Below are positions 54,868 to 63,688 of a stretch of 64,000 nt of DNA, piece by piece. The position numbers were made by a program, and so were the translations under genes. The DNA is from SGZJ01 sp949372955. GTDB taxonomy: Bacteria > Bacteroidota > Bacteroidia > Flavobacteriales > Flavobacteriaceae. The stretch spans positions 1-64,000 of the forward strand of contig CASIAX010000021.1 of the NCBI GenBank assembly GCA_949372955.1. Direction: 5' to 3'. Under the pieces are notes generated by a model, which made no database searches, had not been told where the DNA came from, and saw only the letters and a list, made by a program, of their open reading frames with translations. Within the stretch, counting starts at the first letter, position 1. Each line of letters begins with the position of its first letter.

Positions 54868-56007
54868 TTAACCTATTGCCTGTTTTAGATCTTCAATTAA
54901 ATCATAAATATCCTCTATACCAACGCTAAGTCTAATTAAAGAATCCACAACCCCAGACTTTTCTCTTTCTACTTTAGGAATACTTGCATGAGTCATACTA
55001 GCTGGATGACCTGAAAGTGACTCAACTCCACCAAGAGATTCCGCCAAAGTAAATATTTTTAATTTTTCGAGGATATTGATTGTTTTATTATAATCATTTC
55101 CCTTTGTGGTAAAAGAAATCATACCTCCGTAATCATTCATTTGTGCCTTAGCAATATTGTGGTTTTTATGACTTATTAACCCAGGCCAAAAAACTTTTTC
55201 AACCTTCGGGTGATCGTTTAAAAACTCTGCAACCATTTTTGCATTTTCACAATGCCTTTGCATTCTTATGTGCAAGGTTTTAATTCCTCGAAGAACAAGG
55301 AAACTGTCTTGCGGGCCTGGTATTGCACCACTAGCATTTTGAATAAAATATAATTTATCTGCTAAATCTTTTTCATTGACAACAAGAGCACCCATAATGA
55401 CATCACTATGTCCTCCTAAATACTTAGTTGCTGAATGCATTACAATATCAGCTCCAAAATCTAGAGGCGCTTGAATATAAGGGGTGGCAAATGTATTGTC
55501 AACCGCAAAAAGAATATTATTATTTTTTGCTATTTTTGATAAAGCATCGATATCCACAATATTTAACATAGGGTTCGTTGGAGTTTCTGCCCATAATAGT
55601 TTTGTGTTTTTATTTACAAAAGATTCTATATTAGAAGTGTTTTCCATTCCTACGAAATGAAACTTAATTCCGAAATCTTCATATATTTTAGTAAACAATC
55701 GATATGTCCCACCATATAAATCATTTGTAGATATAACTTCATCACCAGGCTTTAATAATTTGAGCACAGCATCAATTGCTGCTAAACCAGAACCAAATGC
55801 TAAGCCATATTTTCCATTTTCTATACTAGCAAATGAGTTTTCTAAAGCATTTCGAGTAGGATTATGGGTTCTTGAGTACTCAAAACCTTTGTGGCCACCT
55901 GGTGTAGTTTGAGCATACGTAGAGGTTTGGTAAATTGGAGGCATTACAGCCCCGTAAGCTGGATCATGCTTTTGACCTCCATGAATGGTTTTAGTATTAA
56001 ATTTCAT
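54868..56007 (-). CDS. Trans-sulfuration PLP enzyme (cystathionine gamma-synthase/lyase type)
   Basis: A 379-residue Cys/Met-metabolism PLP enzyme. Motifs: PIYQTSTYAQTTPGGHKGFEYSR, the SATKYLGGHSDVIMGAL site with the Schiff-base Lys, and a C-terminal ESLGGVESLSGHPASMTHA stretch. It acts in the cytosol to make or split cystathionine. The family signature does not cleanly separate gamma-synthase from gamma-lyase. It is a single-gene unit with a good promoter box 17 bases before the ATG and is divergent from the ArsC-like gene. Confidence 0.92.
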   Translation of the reverse strand: MKFNTKTIHGGQKHDPAYGAVMPPIYQTSTYAQTTPGGHKGFEYSRTHNPTRNALENSFASIENGKYGLAFGSGLAAIDAVLKLLKPGDEVISTNDLYGGTYRLFTKIYEDFGIKFHFVGMENTSNIESFVNKNTKLLWAETPTNPMLNIVDIDALSKIAKNNNILFAVDNTFATPYIQAPLDFGADIVMHSATKYLGGHSDVIMGALVVNEKDLADKLYFIQNASGAIPGPQDSFLVLRGIKTLHIRMQRHCENAKMVAEFLNDHPKVEKVFWPGLISHKNHNIAKAQMNDYGGMISFTTKGNDYNKTINILEKLKIFTLAESLGGVESLSGHPASMTHASIPKVEREKSGVVDSLIRLSVGIEDIYDLIEDLKQAIG

Positions 56008-56024
56008 AGGTTTAAATTTTTTAA

Positions 56025-56032
56025 CAAAAATA
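56025..56032 (-). promoter_or_regulatory. Candidate -7 box for the trans-sulfuration gene
   Basis: The minus strand reads TATTTTTG, a TAnnTTTG match 17 bases before the ATG at 56007. No riboswitch-like structure is apparent in the short leader. Confidence 0.42.
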
Positions 56033-56097
56033 GATATTAATTAGTACTATCTAAAACTATATAATACCTTTAATTGTAAAATAAAATGCAATTGAAT

Positions 56098-56451
56098 ATG
56101 AAGATAATTTTTTATCTAAAGACATGCAATACTTGTACAAGAATAATTAATGAACTTAACTTAGATAGCTCTTTTGTGTTTAGAGAAATCAAATCTAATC
56201 CCATAACTATAAAGGAAATAGAAATGATTCATGATTTGTCAAAAAATTATGAATCTATTTTCAATAAAAGAGCTAAACTATTTAGTGAAAAAAAGCTGAA
56301 AAATATGATTTTAACTGAGCTTGAATATAAAAATTACATTTTAGAAAACTACACATTCCTGAAAAGGCCAGTCATAATTACAGGTAATAAAATTTTTATT
56401 GGAAATAGCAAAAAAAATGTCTTAGAGTTAAAAAAACATCTAAGTGAATAA
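56098..56451 (+). CDS. ArsC/Spx-family thioredoxin-fold protein
   Basis: A small protein (117 residues from the ATG at 56098; an upstream ATG at 56086 would add four residues). Starts MKIIFYLKTCNTCTRII: a thioredoxin-fold beta strand followed by a CNTC motif, as in Spx/YffB-like relatives of arsenate reductase. FLKRPVIITGNKIFIG near the end is the cis-Pro (RP) motif of the ArsC family. Arsenate activity is not implied; a reductase or regulatory role is equally possible. The last 8 bases overlap the GTG start of the EamA gene. Confidence 0.82.
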   Translation: MKIIFYLKTCNTCTRIINELNLDSSFVFREIKSNPITIKEIEMIHDLSKNYESIFNKRAKLFSEKKLKNMILTELEYKNYILENYTFLKRPVIITGNKIFIGNSKKNVLELKKHLSE

Positions 56452-57334
56452 TCGACTACTTGCAATTTTTGCTGCATTATCAGCCTCATCAATTTTTGGG
56501 CTAAACCATACTATTACAAAAAACTTAATGCCATTTTACATAACACCTTCAGCCTTACTGTTCGCCAGGGTATTAGGTGCTTGCACTCTATTTTGGATTA
56601 TTTCTATATTTAGCAAACATGAAAAAATTGAAAAAGAGGATTGGTCAAAATTTTTATTCTGTACTGTTTTTGGAATGTCCGTAAATATGATTTCTGCCAT
56701 AAAAGGGTTAGAGTTATCTACTCCAATTAATAGCTCAATAATTTCAACCATTTCTCCTATAATAGTATTCATTATTTCTATTATTATGATAAAAGAAAAA
56801 GTAATAAAAACTAGGGTAATTGGTGTTGCTATAGGATTTATTGGGGCGATTTCGATAATACTTATTAATACCAGAACCAATATTAATCCTGAGGATATAA
56901 GGTCTGGTAATTTATTCTTGTTATTAAATAGTATTTCTTATGCGATATACTTAGTCGCTGTGAGATCTTTGACTAAAAAATATTCTGTAATAACAATTAT
57001 GAAATGGTTATTTCTTTTAGGAGTGATATTAAATGCACCATTTTCTGTTCAGCAGTTTTTAGACATTCCTTGGCAAGTCTATGATAGAATCACTTTCCTA
57101 AAACTTGGTTTTGTCATAACAGGGGCAACATTTGCTGTTTATTTACTTAATGTATATGCGTTAAAAACACTGAAGGCATCTACGGTTGGAATGTTTATAT
57201 ATCTTCAACCAATAATTGGAATTATTTATGCAATTACATCAGGAAGCGATGTTTTAAAATTGACAGATATAATATCAATCTCACTTGTATTTACAGGGAT
57301 TTATTTAGTTTCCTTAAAGAAAAAAACTAATTGA
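56444..57334 (+). CDS. EamA/DMT-family transporter
   Basis: A 296-residue inner-membrane protein with about ten helices arranged as two EamA repeats (one around residues 5-140, with SASSIFGLNHTITKNLMPF, the other around 150-290, with NSISYAIYLVAVRSLTKKY). Members export metabolites, often amino acids; the substrate is unknown. Translation begins at GTG 56444 inside the end of the ArsC-like gene, implying coupling. Confidence 0.87.
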   Translation: MNNRLLAIFAALSASSIFGLNHTITKNLMPFYITPSALLFARVLGACTLFWIISIFSKHEKIEKEDWSKFLFCTVFGMSVNMISAIKGLELSTPINSSIISTISPIIVFIISIIMIKEKVIKTRVIGVAIGFIGAISIILINTRTNINPEDIRSGNLFLLLNSISYAIYLVAVRSLTKKYSVITIMKWLFLLGVILNAPFSVQQFLDIPWQVYDRITFLKLGFVITGATFAVYLLNVYALKTLKASTVGMFIYLQPIIGIIYAITSGSDVLKLTDIISISLVFTGIYLVSLKKKTN

Positions 57335-57342
57335 GTTTTCTA

Positions 57343-57350
57343 TATCTTTG
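57343..57350 (+). promoter_or_regulatory. Candidate -7 box for the yicC-gmk-nadD-gpsA run
   Basis: TATCTTTG, 20 bases before the ATG at 57371. The nearest TTG is only 9 bases upstream of it, so the -33 element is not convincing. Confidence 0.45.
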
Positions 57351-57370
57351 TAAAATAAAAATAAAATCTT

Positions 57371-58228
57371 ATGATTCAATCGATGACTGGATACGGAAAA
57401 TCTACCGTACAATTGGAAAGTGGAAACCTAACCATAGAAATAAAGTCACTTAACAGTAAAAATATAGATTTAAATACAAGAATAACAAGTTCTGTAAGAT
57501 CTAAGGAACTGTTTATAAGAAAACATTTATCCGACAAACTAAAAAGAGGAAAAGTAGAGTTTTCATTATATATGGAATCTAGTACTAATAAAAAACACTC
57601 TTTATTAAATTCAGAACTCATCAACACTTACATAGATCAATTGAGAGAAATTGTAGATGGGTCTGCTGTTGAACTATTAAAAATTGCTGTTAAGATGCCT
57701 GATGCAATTATAAATGAACAGATTGAAGATAACAAAGCAGATTGGCCTATAATCTTTAATGAAATTGAAAATGCCCTTAGTGAAATTATTAAATACAGGA
57801 AAGATGAAGGGTTGGTTTTAGAAAATGATTTTATAAACAGAACAAATACAATTAAAGAATTATTAGTTGAAATTGAAAAAATTGATTCAAAAAGAATTGA
57901 TCATATTAGATCCAAAATTCAAGCCGAAGTAGAAAAGTTAAATATTGACCATGACAACAATAGATTTGAGCAAGAGTTAATATATTACATAGAAAAAATT
58001 GACATTACAGAAGAGAAAGTGAGACTCAACAATCATTTAAACTACTTTTTATCATCTCTAGAAAATAATACTTCAAATGGTAAAAAATTAGGGTTTATAG
58101 GTCAAGAAATTGGTAGAGAAATAAATACCATAGGCTCAAAAGCAAATAACGCAGAAATGCAAAAAATTGTAATTCAAATGAAGGATGAGTTAGAAAAAAT
58201 AAAAGAACAGTTATTAAACGTTCTGTAA
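57371..58228 (+). CDS. YicC-family endoribonuclease-like protein
   Basis: A 285-residue protein with the family start MIQSMTGYGKST and the conserved LTIEIKSLNSKNIDLN (N-terminal YicC-like domain), and the C-terminal DUF1732 domain ending in KANNAEMQKIVIQMKDELEKIKEQLLNVL (described, not fully quoted as a motif). YicC-type proteins have been shown to act as endoribonucleases on some RNAs. It is coupled to gmk by a TAATG overlap, a widely conserved pairing. Confidence 0.93.
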   Translation: MIQSMTGYGKSTVQLESGNLTIEIKSLNSKNIDLNTRITSSVRSKELFIRKHLSDKLKRGKVEFSLYMESSTNKKHSLLNSELINTYIDQLREIVDGSAVELLKIAVKMPDAIINEQIEDNKADWPIIFNEIENALSEIIKYRKDEGLVLENDFINRTNTIKELLVEIEKIDSKRIDHIRSKIQAEVEKLNIDHDNNRFEQELIYYIEKIDITEEKVRLNNHLNYFLSSLENNTSNGKKLGFIGQEIGREINTIGSKANNAEMQKIVIQMKDELEKIKEQLLNVL

Positions 58229-58800
58229 TGAAAAAAGAAAAATTAATTATAATTGCTGCACCTTCAGGATCTGGTAAAACTACGATAGTGAAAAAACTAT
58301 TATCGATAGAGTTATTAAATCTAGGGTTTTCAATCTCATCTACTACAAGAACTAAAAGAGATAATGAATTAGACGGCAAAGATTACCATTTTTTATCTGT
58401 AGATAATTTTAAAGAAAAAATTCAAAATAATGAATTTGTAGAGTGGGAAGAAGTTTATAAAAACGTTTACTACGGAACTACTAAGTCAGAAATAGTTAGG
58501 TTAAATAAAAATGATAAAAATATTGTTTTTGATATTGATGTTGTGGGCGGATTAAACATTAAAAAACAATTTCCTGAAAAAAGTATTTCTATTTTTATAA
58601 AACCTCCAGATTTAAGGGAGCTTAAAAATAGATTAATAAACAGAAAAACTGACTCCGCATTAAGTATAGAAACTAGACTAAGTAAGTCTGAAAGCGAACT
58701 TACCTTTTCAGATAAATATGATTTTGTCATTGTCAATGATGATTTACAAGAAGCAATTGAGGAGACTAAAAAAATAATCTATCAGTTTATAACAAACTAA
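58228..58800 (+). CDS. gmk: Guanylate kinase
   Basis: Phosphorylates GMP to GDP with ATP in the cytosol. The 190-residue protein has the P-loop APSGSGKTT, the GMP-binding SISSTTRTKRDNELDGKDYHF region and FVEWEEVYKNVYYGT, all standard, plus the LID Arg residues around LINRKTDSALSIETRL. Its start overlaps the YicC stop by one base, and nadD follows after 2 bases. Confidence 0.97.
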   Translation: MKKEKLIIIAAPSGSGKTTIVKKLLSIELLNLGFSISSTTRTKRDNELDGKDYHFLSVDNFKEKIQNNEFVEWEEVYKNVYYGTTKSEIVRLNKNDKNIVFDIDVVGGLNIKKQFPEKSISIFIKPPDLRELKNRLINRKTDSALSIETRLSKSESELTFSDKYDFVIVNDDLQEAIEETKKIIYQFITN

Positions 58801-58802
58801 TA

Positions 58803-59381
58803 ATGAATATAGGACTATATTTTGGCGCATTTAACCCTGTACATGATGGACATGTTAGTGTTGCCAATTACGTTTTAAATAATTGTAAATTAGATAAAGT
58901 ATGGCTGATACTAACTCCGCAAAGTCCACATAAGAGAAATAATATACTTATTGATTTCAAACACAGATATAGCATGTTGCAAATTGCATTTGAGAAACAT
59001 AAAAATATCTTACCAAAAGATGTGGAGAAAAATCTACAGTCCCCTAATTACTCAATAGACACACTAGAGTATTTAAAAGCTAAAAATGCAAAAAATATTT
59101 TTAGCGTAATAATCGGAAATGATAATATGGACAAATTCACAACTTGGAAAGAGTACAATAGAATTATAGAAAATCACAAGATTTATGTTTATCCAAGAAA
59201 AAGTTTATTAGGTGAGTCCAAAATGGTACATCAAAATATCCATTACCTGAATGGCCCACATATTGATGTTTCAGCTACTGGAATTAGAAAGAGCATTGCT
59301 GCTAATCAAGTAAGTAATTTAAAAATACACCCAAAAGTTTTTAAGTATCTAACTAGTAATAATATTGAAATAAATATCTAA
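58803..59381 (+). CDS. nadD: Nicotinate-nucleotide adenylyltransferase
   Basis: Adds AMP to nicotinate mononucleotide in NAD synthesis. The 192-residue protein starts MNIGLYFGAFNPVHDGHVSV (the GxFNPxHxGH nucleotidyltransferase motif), has LILTPQSPHKR, the IIGNDNMDKFTTWKEYNRI loop, and the ISATGIRKS-type motif as DVSATGIRKSI at the C-terminus. It lies 2 bases after gmk and 5 bases before gpsA. Confidence 0.95.
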   Translation: MNIGLYFGAFNPVHDGHVSVANYVLNNCKLDKVWLILTPQSPHKRNNILIDFKHRYSMLQIAFEKHKNILPKDVEKNLQSPNYSIDTLEYLKAKNAKNIFSVIIGNDNMDKFTTWKEYNRIIENHKIYVYPRKSLLGESKMVHQNIHYLNGPHIDVSATGIRKSIAANQVSNLKIHPKVFKYLTSNNIEINI

Positions 59382-59386
59382 AAAGA

Positions 59387-60388
59387 ATGAAATCTAATTC
59401 AAAATATGCAGTAATAGGAAGTGGTAGCTGGGCAACAGCAATTGTTAAAATTCTTTCTGATAATCTGAAGTCAGTTACTTGGTATATTAGAAATGAGGAT
59501 AACCTAGATTATATCCTTAATAATAAGCATAATCCAAATTACTTAAGCTCTGTTGAATTTAATCTATCAAGAGTACATGTTAATAGTAACATAAATGAAG
59601 TTGCAGAAAATGCAGATGTTATTATTCTTGTAGTACCGTCGGAGTTTATAAATTCTGAACTCCATAAAATTAAAGTAGATATTTCGAATAAAGTTATTAT
59701 TTCTGGAATAAAAGGAATAATTCCAGACAGCGGGCTTTTAGTAGGCGAGCACATGGTAAAAAATTTCCAAATAAAAAATGAAAACTTCTTAGTCATTGCT
59801 GGACCATGCCATGCAGAAGAGGTTGCATTAGAAAGACTTTCTTATCTAACTATTGCATGTGCTAAAAAAGCTTTAGCTAAGAATGTTTGTTTAGATTTTA
59901 ATAATGATTATATAAAAACTAAGGTCAGTGATGATGTTATAGGAATTGAGTATGCAAGCATGTTAAAAAACATATATGCCATAGCGGCCGGTATTGCACA
60001 TGGTTTGGGTTATGGAGATAATTTTCAAAGTATATTAATGAGTAATGCTATTAGAGAAATTAGCAGGTTCATCAAAAAAAGACATAAAATAAAAAGGAAT
60101 ATTAATAATTCTGCTTATTTGGGAGATTTACTAGTTACTGGATATTCTGTTTTTTCAAGAAATAGAATGTTTGGAAATATGATAGGAAAAGGATATACTG
60201 TTAAGGCAGCTCAAATGGAAATGAAGATGATAGCTGAAGGGTATAGTTCAACAAAAAAAGCGATGCAATTAAATTCTGAAAGTCCGAAAAAAGCTAAGAC
60301 TCCGATTATTGAAGCTGTACACGATATTCTATACTTAAAAAAAAGTCCAAAAAATACTTTTAAAAATTTAAACGAAAAATTGAATTAG
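59387..60388 (+). CDS. gpsA: Glycerol-3-phosphate dehydrogenase (NAD(P)+)
   Basis: Reduces dihydroxyacetone phosphate to sn-glycerol-3-phosphate for phospholipid synthesis. The 333-residue protein shows the Rossmann GSGSWATAI, the IILVVPSEF and ISGIKGI strands, VIAGPCHAEEVALE, the catalytic Lys in YASMLKNIYAIAAGIAHGLGYGDN and a C-terminal MIAEGYSSTKKAM. It is the last gene of the plus-strand run, converging on pheS with a 4-base overlap. Confidence 0.95.
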   Translation: MKSNSKYAVIGSGSWATAIVKILSDNLKSVTWYIRNEDNLDYILNNKHNPNYLSSVEFNLSRVHVNSNINEVAENADVIILVVPSEFINSELHKIKVDISNKVIISGIKGIIPDSGLLVGEHMVKNFQIKNENFLVIAGPCHAEEVALERLSYLTIACAKKALAKNVCLDFNNDYIKTKVSDDVIGIEYASMLKNIYAIAAGIAHGLGYGDNFQSILMSNAIREISRFIKKRHKIKRNINNSAYLGDLLVTGYSVFSRNRMFGNMIGKGYTVKAAQMEMKMIAEGYSSTKKAMQLNSESPKKAKTPIIEAVHDILYLKKSPKNTFKNLNEKLN

Positions 60389-61404
60389 AATGTTGATTTA
60401 AATTGCTTAATAAATCTAGTGTCATTTTCACTTAGCAATCTAATATCTTTGATTTGATGAAGTAGAAGAGCTATTCTGTCTATACCCATTCCGAATGCAA
60501 ATCCTGAATATTTTTTAGAATCTATTCCACAATTATCTAATACATTTGGATCAACCATGCCACAACCCATAATTTCTAACCACCCTGTGCCTTTAGTCAT
60601 TTTATAATCTGTCTCATTTCTTAACCCCCAATACACATCCACCTCTGCGCTTGGTTCAGTAAAAGGAAAATAAGATGGTCTTAATCTAATCTTTGATTTA
60701 CCAAAAAGTTGCTTAGTGAAAAATTCTAATGTTTGTTTAAGATCTGCAAAACTGACATTTTCATCAATATAAAGTCCCTCTACTTGATGAAAGAAACAAT
60801 GGGATCTAGCGGAAATAGCTTCATTTCTATAAACTCTTCCTGGTGATATTGTTCTAATTGGAGGCTTATTGTTTTCCATGTATCTAACCTGAACAGAACT
60901 TGTATGTGTTCTTAATAACAAATCAGGATTAGTTTGAATGAAAAAGGTATCCTGCATATCTCTAGCCGGATGATACTCTGGTAAATTTAATGCAGTGAAA
61001 TTATGCCAATCATCTTCAATTTCAGGACCTTCACTAACATTATATCCTATACTTGAGAAAATATCGATTATTCTGTTTTTTACAATTGTAATTGGGTGTT
61101 TAGAACCAATTTCTATAGAATTTCCTGGCCTAGTAAGATCATTTAGTGAATTTGAATTAGCTGAATTACTAGACAGTAAAGAACTTAAATCATTAAATTT
61201 ATTTTGAGCAGATATTTTAAGTTTATTGATGCTTAAACCATATTCTTTTTTTCTGCTATTTTCAATATTTTTAAATTCTGAAAAATAATAACTAACTAAA
61301 CCTTTTTTACCAAGAAACTTAATTCTAAAGTTTTCAATTTCATCCTTATTAGTAGATTTGAAGGATTCAATTTCTTTTATATTATTTAAAATTTGTTCAA
61401 TCAT
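60385..61404 (-). CDS. pheS: Phenylalanyl-tRNA synthetase alpha subunit
   Basis: The catalytic class II subunit, 339 residues. An N-terminal coiled-coil (about 1-85) is followed by motif 1 (HPITIVKNRIIDIFSSIGY), motif 2 (SPGRVYRNEAISARSHCFFH, HQVEGLYID) and motif 3 (GFAFGMGIDRIALLLH). The partner pheT is not in the window. It lies 33 bases downstream of the hypothetical gene at 61438 on the same strand, with a possible promoter box between them. Confidence 0.97.
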   Translation of the reverse strand: MIEQILNNIKEIESFKSTNKDEIENFRIKFLGKKGLVSYYFSEFKNIENSRKKEYGLSINKLKISAQNKFNDLSSLLSSNSANSNSLNDLTRPGNSIEIGSKHPITIVKNRIIDIFSSIGYNVSEGPEIEDDWHNFTALNLPEYHPARDMQDTFFIQTNPDLLLRTHTSSVQVRYMENNKPPIRTISPGRVYRNEAISARSHCFFHQVEGLYIDENVSFADLKQTLEFFTKQLFGKSKIRLRPSYFPFTEPSAEVDVYWGLRNETDYKMTKGTGWLEIMGCGMVDPNVLDNCGIDSKKYSGFAFGMGIDRIALLLHQIKDIRLLSENDTRFIKQFKSTF

Positions 61405-61422
61405 TTTTTTTTAATCAGGACC

Positions 61423-61430
61423 CAAATTTA
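61423..61430 (-). promoter_or_regulatory. Candidate -7 box for pheS
   Basis: The minus strand reads TAAATTTG, 18 bases before the pheS ATG. No TTG at the usual spacing, so pheS may also be reached from the promoter at 61808-61838. Confidence 0.4.
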
Positions 61431-61437
61431 ATCATTC

Positions 61438-61791
61438 TTATTGAATATAATTAGATTTAAGGAAATAGTTGACAATAGCGTCTTTCATTAAAATAGATTG
61501 CTCACCAGCTTTTAAACTTGGGAGTTCCTTGAGGCATTTATAATGTGGCCAACCTTGCTCATCAACATAATCGAATTCATAATACCCATAATCACTTAAC
61601 AATTTACATATAGCGATATGCATCAAATCCAACTTTTGATTTTTGCTAAATTTGGAGTGAAGTTGTTGTAGTTCTTGAACCCCAATTAAATAAATTATAG
61701 AGTCTAAATCAATATCATCCCCATCACGAAAATCAATTGATAACTTTTGAGTCAATAGTCCCCACCTTTCTTTAAGTTTTGAATTAATCAT
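61438..61791 (-). CDS. Conserved hypothetical protein upstream of pheS
   Basis: I do not recognise a named family. The 117-residue cytosolic protein is largely helical and acidic (IDFRDGDDIDLDSIIYLIG, LDLMHIAICKLLSDYGYYEF), with a conserved-looking DEQGWPHYKCLKELP stretch. No membrane segment or signal is present. It sits ahead of pheS and divergent from cvpA, an arrangement I have seen in flavobacteria, and it has its own consensus promoter, which supports it being a real gene. Confidence 0.75.
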   Translation of the reverse strand: MINSKLKERWGLLTQKLSIDFRDGDDIDLDSIIYLIGVQELQQLHSKFSKNQKLDLMHIAICKLLSDYGYYEFDYVDEQGWPHYKCLKELPSLKAGEQSILMKDAIVNYFLKSNYIQ

Positions 61792-61807
61792 TATTAAGTT
61801 TAATATA

Positions 61808-61838
61808 CAAAGTTAGTATTATCATTTATGTTATTCAA
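61808..61838 (-). promoter_or_regulatory. Consensus promoter for the hypothetical gene and pheS
   Basis: On the minus strand TTG (61838-61836) is separated by exactly 20 bases from TAACTTTG (61815-61808), a full -33/-7 match ending 16 bases before the ATG at 61791. Confidence 0.68.
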
Positions 61839-61873
61839 TAAATAAAATTTCTTTTATTTGTAAAAACATTTTA

Positions 61874-62362
61874 ATGGGTTATATCGATATATTTATTTCA
61901 CTTTTCCTTTTATATGGGTTTATAAAAGGTCTGTTTAAGGGCTTTATAAGTGAGGTTGCTTCTGTGATCGGATTACTTTTAGGAATATACTTAGCCTCTA
62001 AATTCAATGATGACTTGTCCTATTACCTACAAAAATTTATTAAATGGGAGGATAATTACCTTCTCTTTTTGTCTTTTTTTATATTGTTAGTATTAACTAT
62101 TTTTATATTTTCAATTGCTGGGAAGTTAATTACAAAATTAGCAAAACTGATAGCTTTAGGTATATTCAACAAATTATTAGGAGGTTTTTTTGGAGTTCTA
62201 AAAAATGTGCTAATATTAAGTGTTCTGTTTTTTATGTTTAATATGCTTAATCGTTCTTTAAAATTAGTAGAGAAAAACAAACTAGAATCATCTATATATT
62301 ATAAGCCTTTAAATGATTTTAGCATCCGAATATCAACCTATGTGTTACAAGAAAATAATTAG
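61874..62362 (+). CDS. CvpA family membrane protein
   Basis: A 162-residue protein with four predicted membrane helices (about 3-22, 28-44, 62-85 and 102-122). The CvpA start GYIDIFISLFLLYGFIKGLFKGFISEVAS and the GIFNKLLGGFFGVLKNVLI region are characteristic (quoted partially). CvpA is linked to colicin V production and envelope stress in other bacteria, but the basic role is unclear. It converges on the carbonic anhydrase gene with a 4-base overlap. Confidence 0.87.
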   Translation: MGYIDIFISLFLLYGFIKGLFKGFISEVASVIGLLLGIYLASKFNDDLSYYLQKFIKWEDNYLLFLSFFILLVLTIFIFSIAGKLITKLAKLIALGIFNKLLGGFFGVLKNVLILSVLFFMFNMLNRSLKLVEKNKLESSIYYKPLNDFSIRISTYVLQENN

Positions 62363-62940
62363 TTTAAGATTTTAACTTTTCCTGTCTGTAAATTATACAT
62401 CGCCCCTACTAGTTTTATTTTATTAGATTTTTCAAGATTACATAAAAGTGTGCTTTTAGAGCGTATTCTATCTAATGTTAAAAGAATACTCTTTTCAGAA
62501 ACTTTTGAGATAAAATTAGATCTGTTAGCTGTAAAACTTATACTATTTGAGACCTCACTAATAGCTGGAGAAACATATGGCTTCAGATTTGTAAAGAGTT
62601 TTTTATGATCGTCACATACAGCAGTTACAGCACCACAGTCTTCATGACCAAGTACTAATAACACTTTACAACCCTTATAATCACAAGCAAATTCAAAAGA
62701 ATTAATTATATCCTTATTTTCTATATTTCCAGCTATTCTAGTTACGTATATATCACCAATTCCTTGATCAAAAATTGCTTCTGGTATGACCCTACAGTCA
62801 ATACAAGATAATATAATTGCCTTGGGGTCTTTACTTAAAAACTCTTTATTATTGACAATGGTACTACTCTGGTTTTTTTGGAATCTCGAGTTACCTTGAA
62901 GTAACTCCTCGAGAACAAGACTAGCTGAATGTATACTCAT
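62359..62940 (-). CDS. Beta-class carbonic anhydrase
   Basis: Interconverts CO2 and bicarbonate. The 193-residue protein has the zinc and active-site residues Cys46, Asp48 and Arg50 (SCIDCRV) and His99 and Cys102 (LGHEDCGAV), all intact. No signal peptide, so it is cytosolic. Its start overlaps the batE stop codon by one base (TAATG), so it is translated with the Bat operon. A link with the SulP transporter at 29652 is possible but only by theme. Confidence 0.94.
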   Translation of the reverse strand: MSIHSASLVLEELLQGNSRFQKNQSSTIVNNKEFLSKDPKAIILSCIDCRVIPEAIFDQGIGDIYVTRIAGNIENKDIINSFEFACDYKGCKVLLVLGHEDCGAVTAVCDDHKKLFTNLKPYVSPAISEVSNSISFTANRSNFISKVSEKSILLTLDRIRSKSTLLCNLEKSNKIKLVGAMYNLQTGKVKILN

Positions 62941-63686
62941 TATATGATTTTTAATTTATTTTTAATTATCCAGCCAATTTGACCATCACGTAATTTTATT
63001 TTTAACCAATCATTGTCAAAATCTTCTATAATTTCTAACTTAGTTCCTTCATAAATTTTAAATAAAACTTCACTATTACTATTTGGTTCTAAGTTAACAT
63101 CAATACTTTGATCAAATACTATTGCATATTGAAAGTCAGTTCGAGAATTATAATTCTGAAAACTGATAAATAAAATACTGCTTGTCATTATGTAAGATAA
63201 AACAAATAACGTAAATGTTATTCTCTTAATTTTTGATGATCTTGAAAAGTAATACAATAAGAACAAAAAAGATGAAACTGTACCTAAAATAATACACAGG
63301 ATAGACCAATAATGTAAAGAAAAGTAATTATAAATATAATTAGCTTTATTACTTAATACATCGACATTTACAGGATCTATATTGTTGATGATAAGATTAT
63401 TTAAATATTGTAAATTTTGAATTAAATCAGCGTTATTTGGGTAAAATTTTAATCCTTTTTCATAATAATATATAGCGGAAGCTAAACTATCGACTTTATA
63501 ATATGCATTACCTAAATTAAAATACAGATCTGAAGAATGATTTCCATTAATTAAAATTTCATGATATTTTTCTATAGCTAATGAAAAATCACCAGCATTA
63601 TATCTTTCATTAGCAGTAACAAATATGTCTTTTTCTTGTGAGAAACTAAGATTGAGAATAAGTGTGAATAATAAAAAATTTTTCAT
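62940..63686 (-). CDS. batE: BatE-like TPR and SH3 domain membrane protein
   Basis: A 248-residue protein, starting at ATG 63686 rather than the in-frame TTG two codons up. Signal peptide, then two TPR repeats (ANERYNAGDFSLAIEKYHEIL, SDLYFNLGNAYYKVDSLASA), two membrane helices (about 130-150 and 160-180) and a C-terminal bacterial SH3-like domain (NVNLEPNSNSEVLFKIYEGTKL region, DWLKIKLRDGQIGWI). This is the BatE layout of the Bacteroidota aerotolerance operon. It follows batD by 2 bases. Confidence 0.86.
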   Translation of the reverse strand: MKNFLLFTLILNLSFSQEKDIFVTANERYNAGDFSLAIEKYHEILINGNHSSDLYFNLGNAYYKVDSLASAIYYYEKGLKFYPNNADLIQNLQYLNNLIINNIDPVNVDVLSNKANYIYNYFSLHYWSILCIILGTVSSFLFLLYYFSRSSKIKRITFTLFVLSYIMTSSILFISFQNYNSRTDFQYAIVFDQSIDVNLEPNSNSEVLFKIYEGTKLEIIEDFDNDWLKIKLRDGQIGWIIKNKLKII

Positions 63687-63688
63687 AG

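Noticed and set aside
56536..56880. Antisense open frame inside the EamA transporter gene
   Set aside because: A hydrophobic shadow of the membrane helices on the other strand; no start context or family match.
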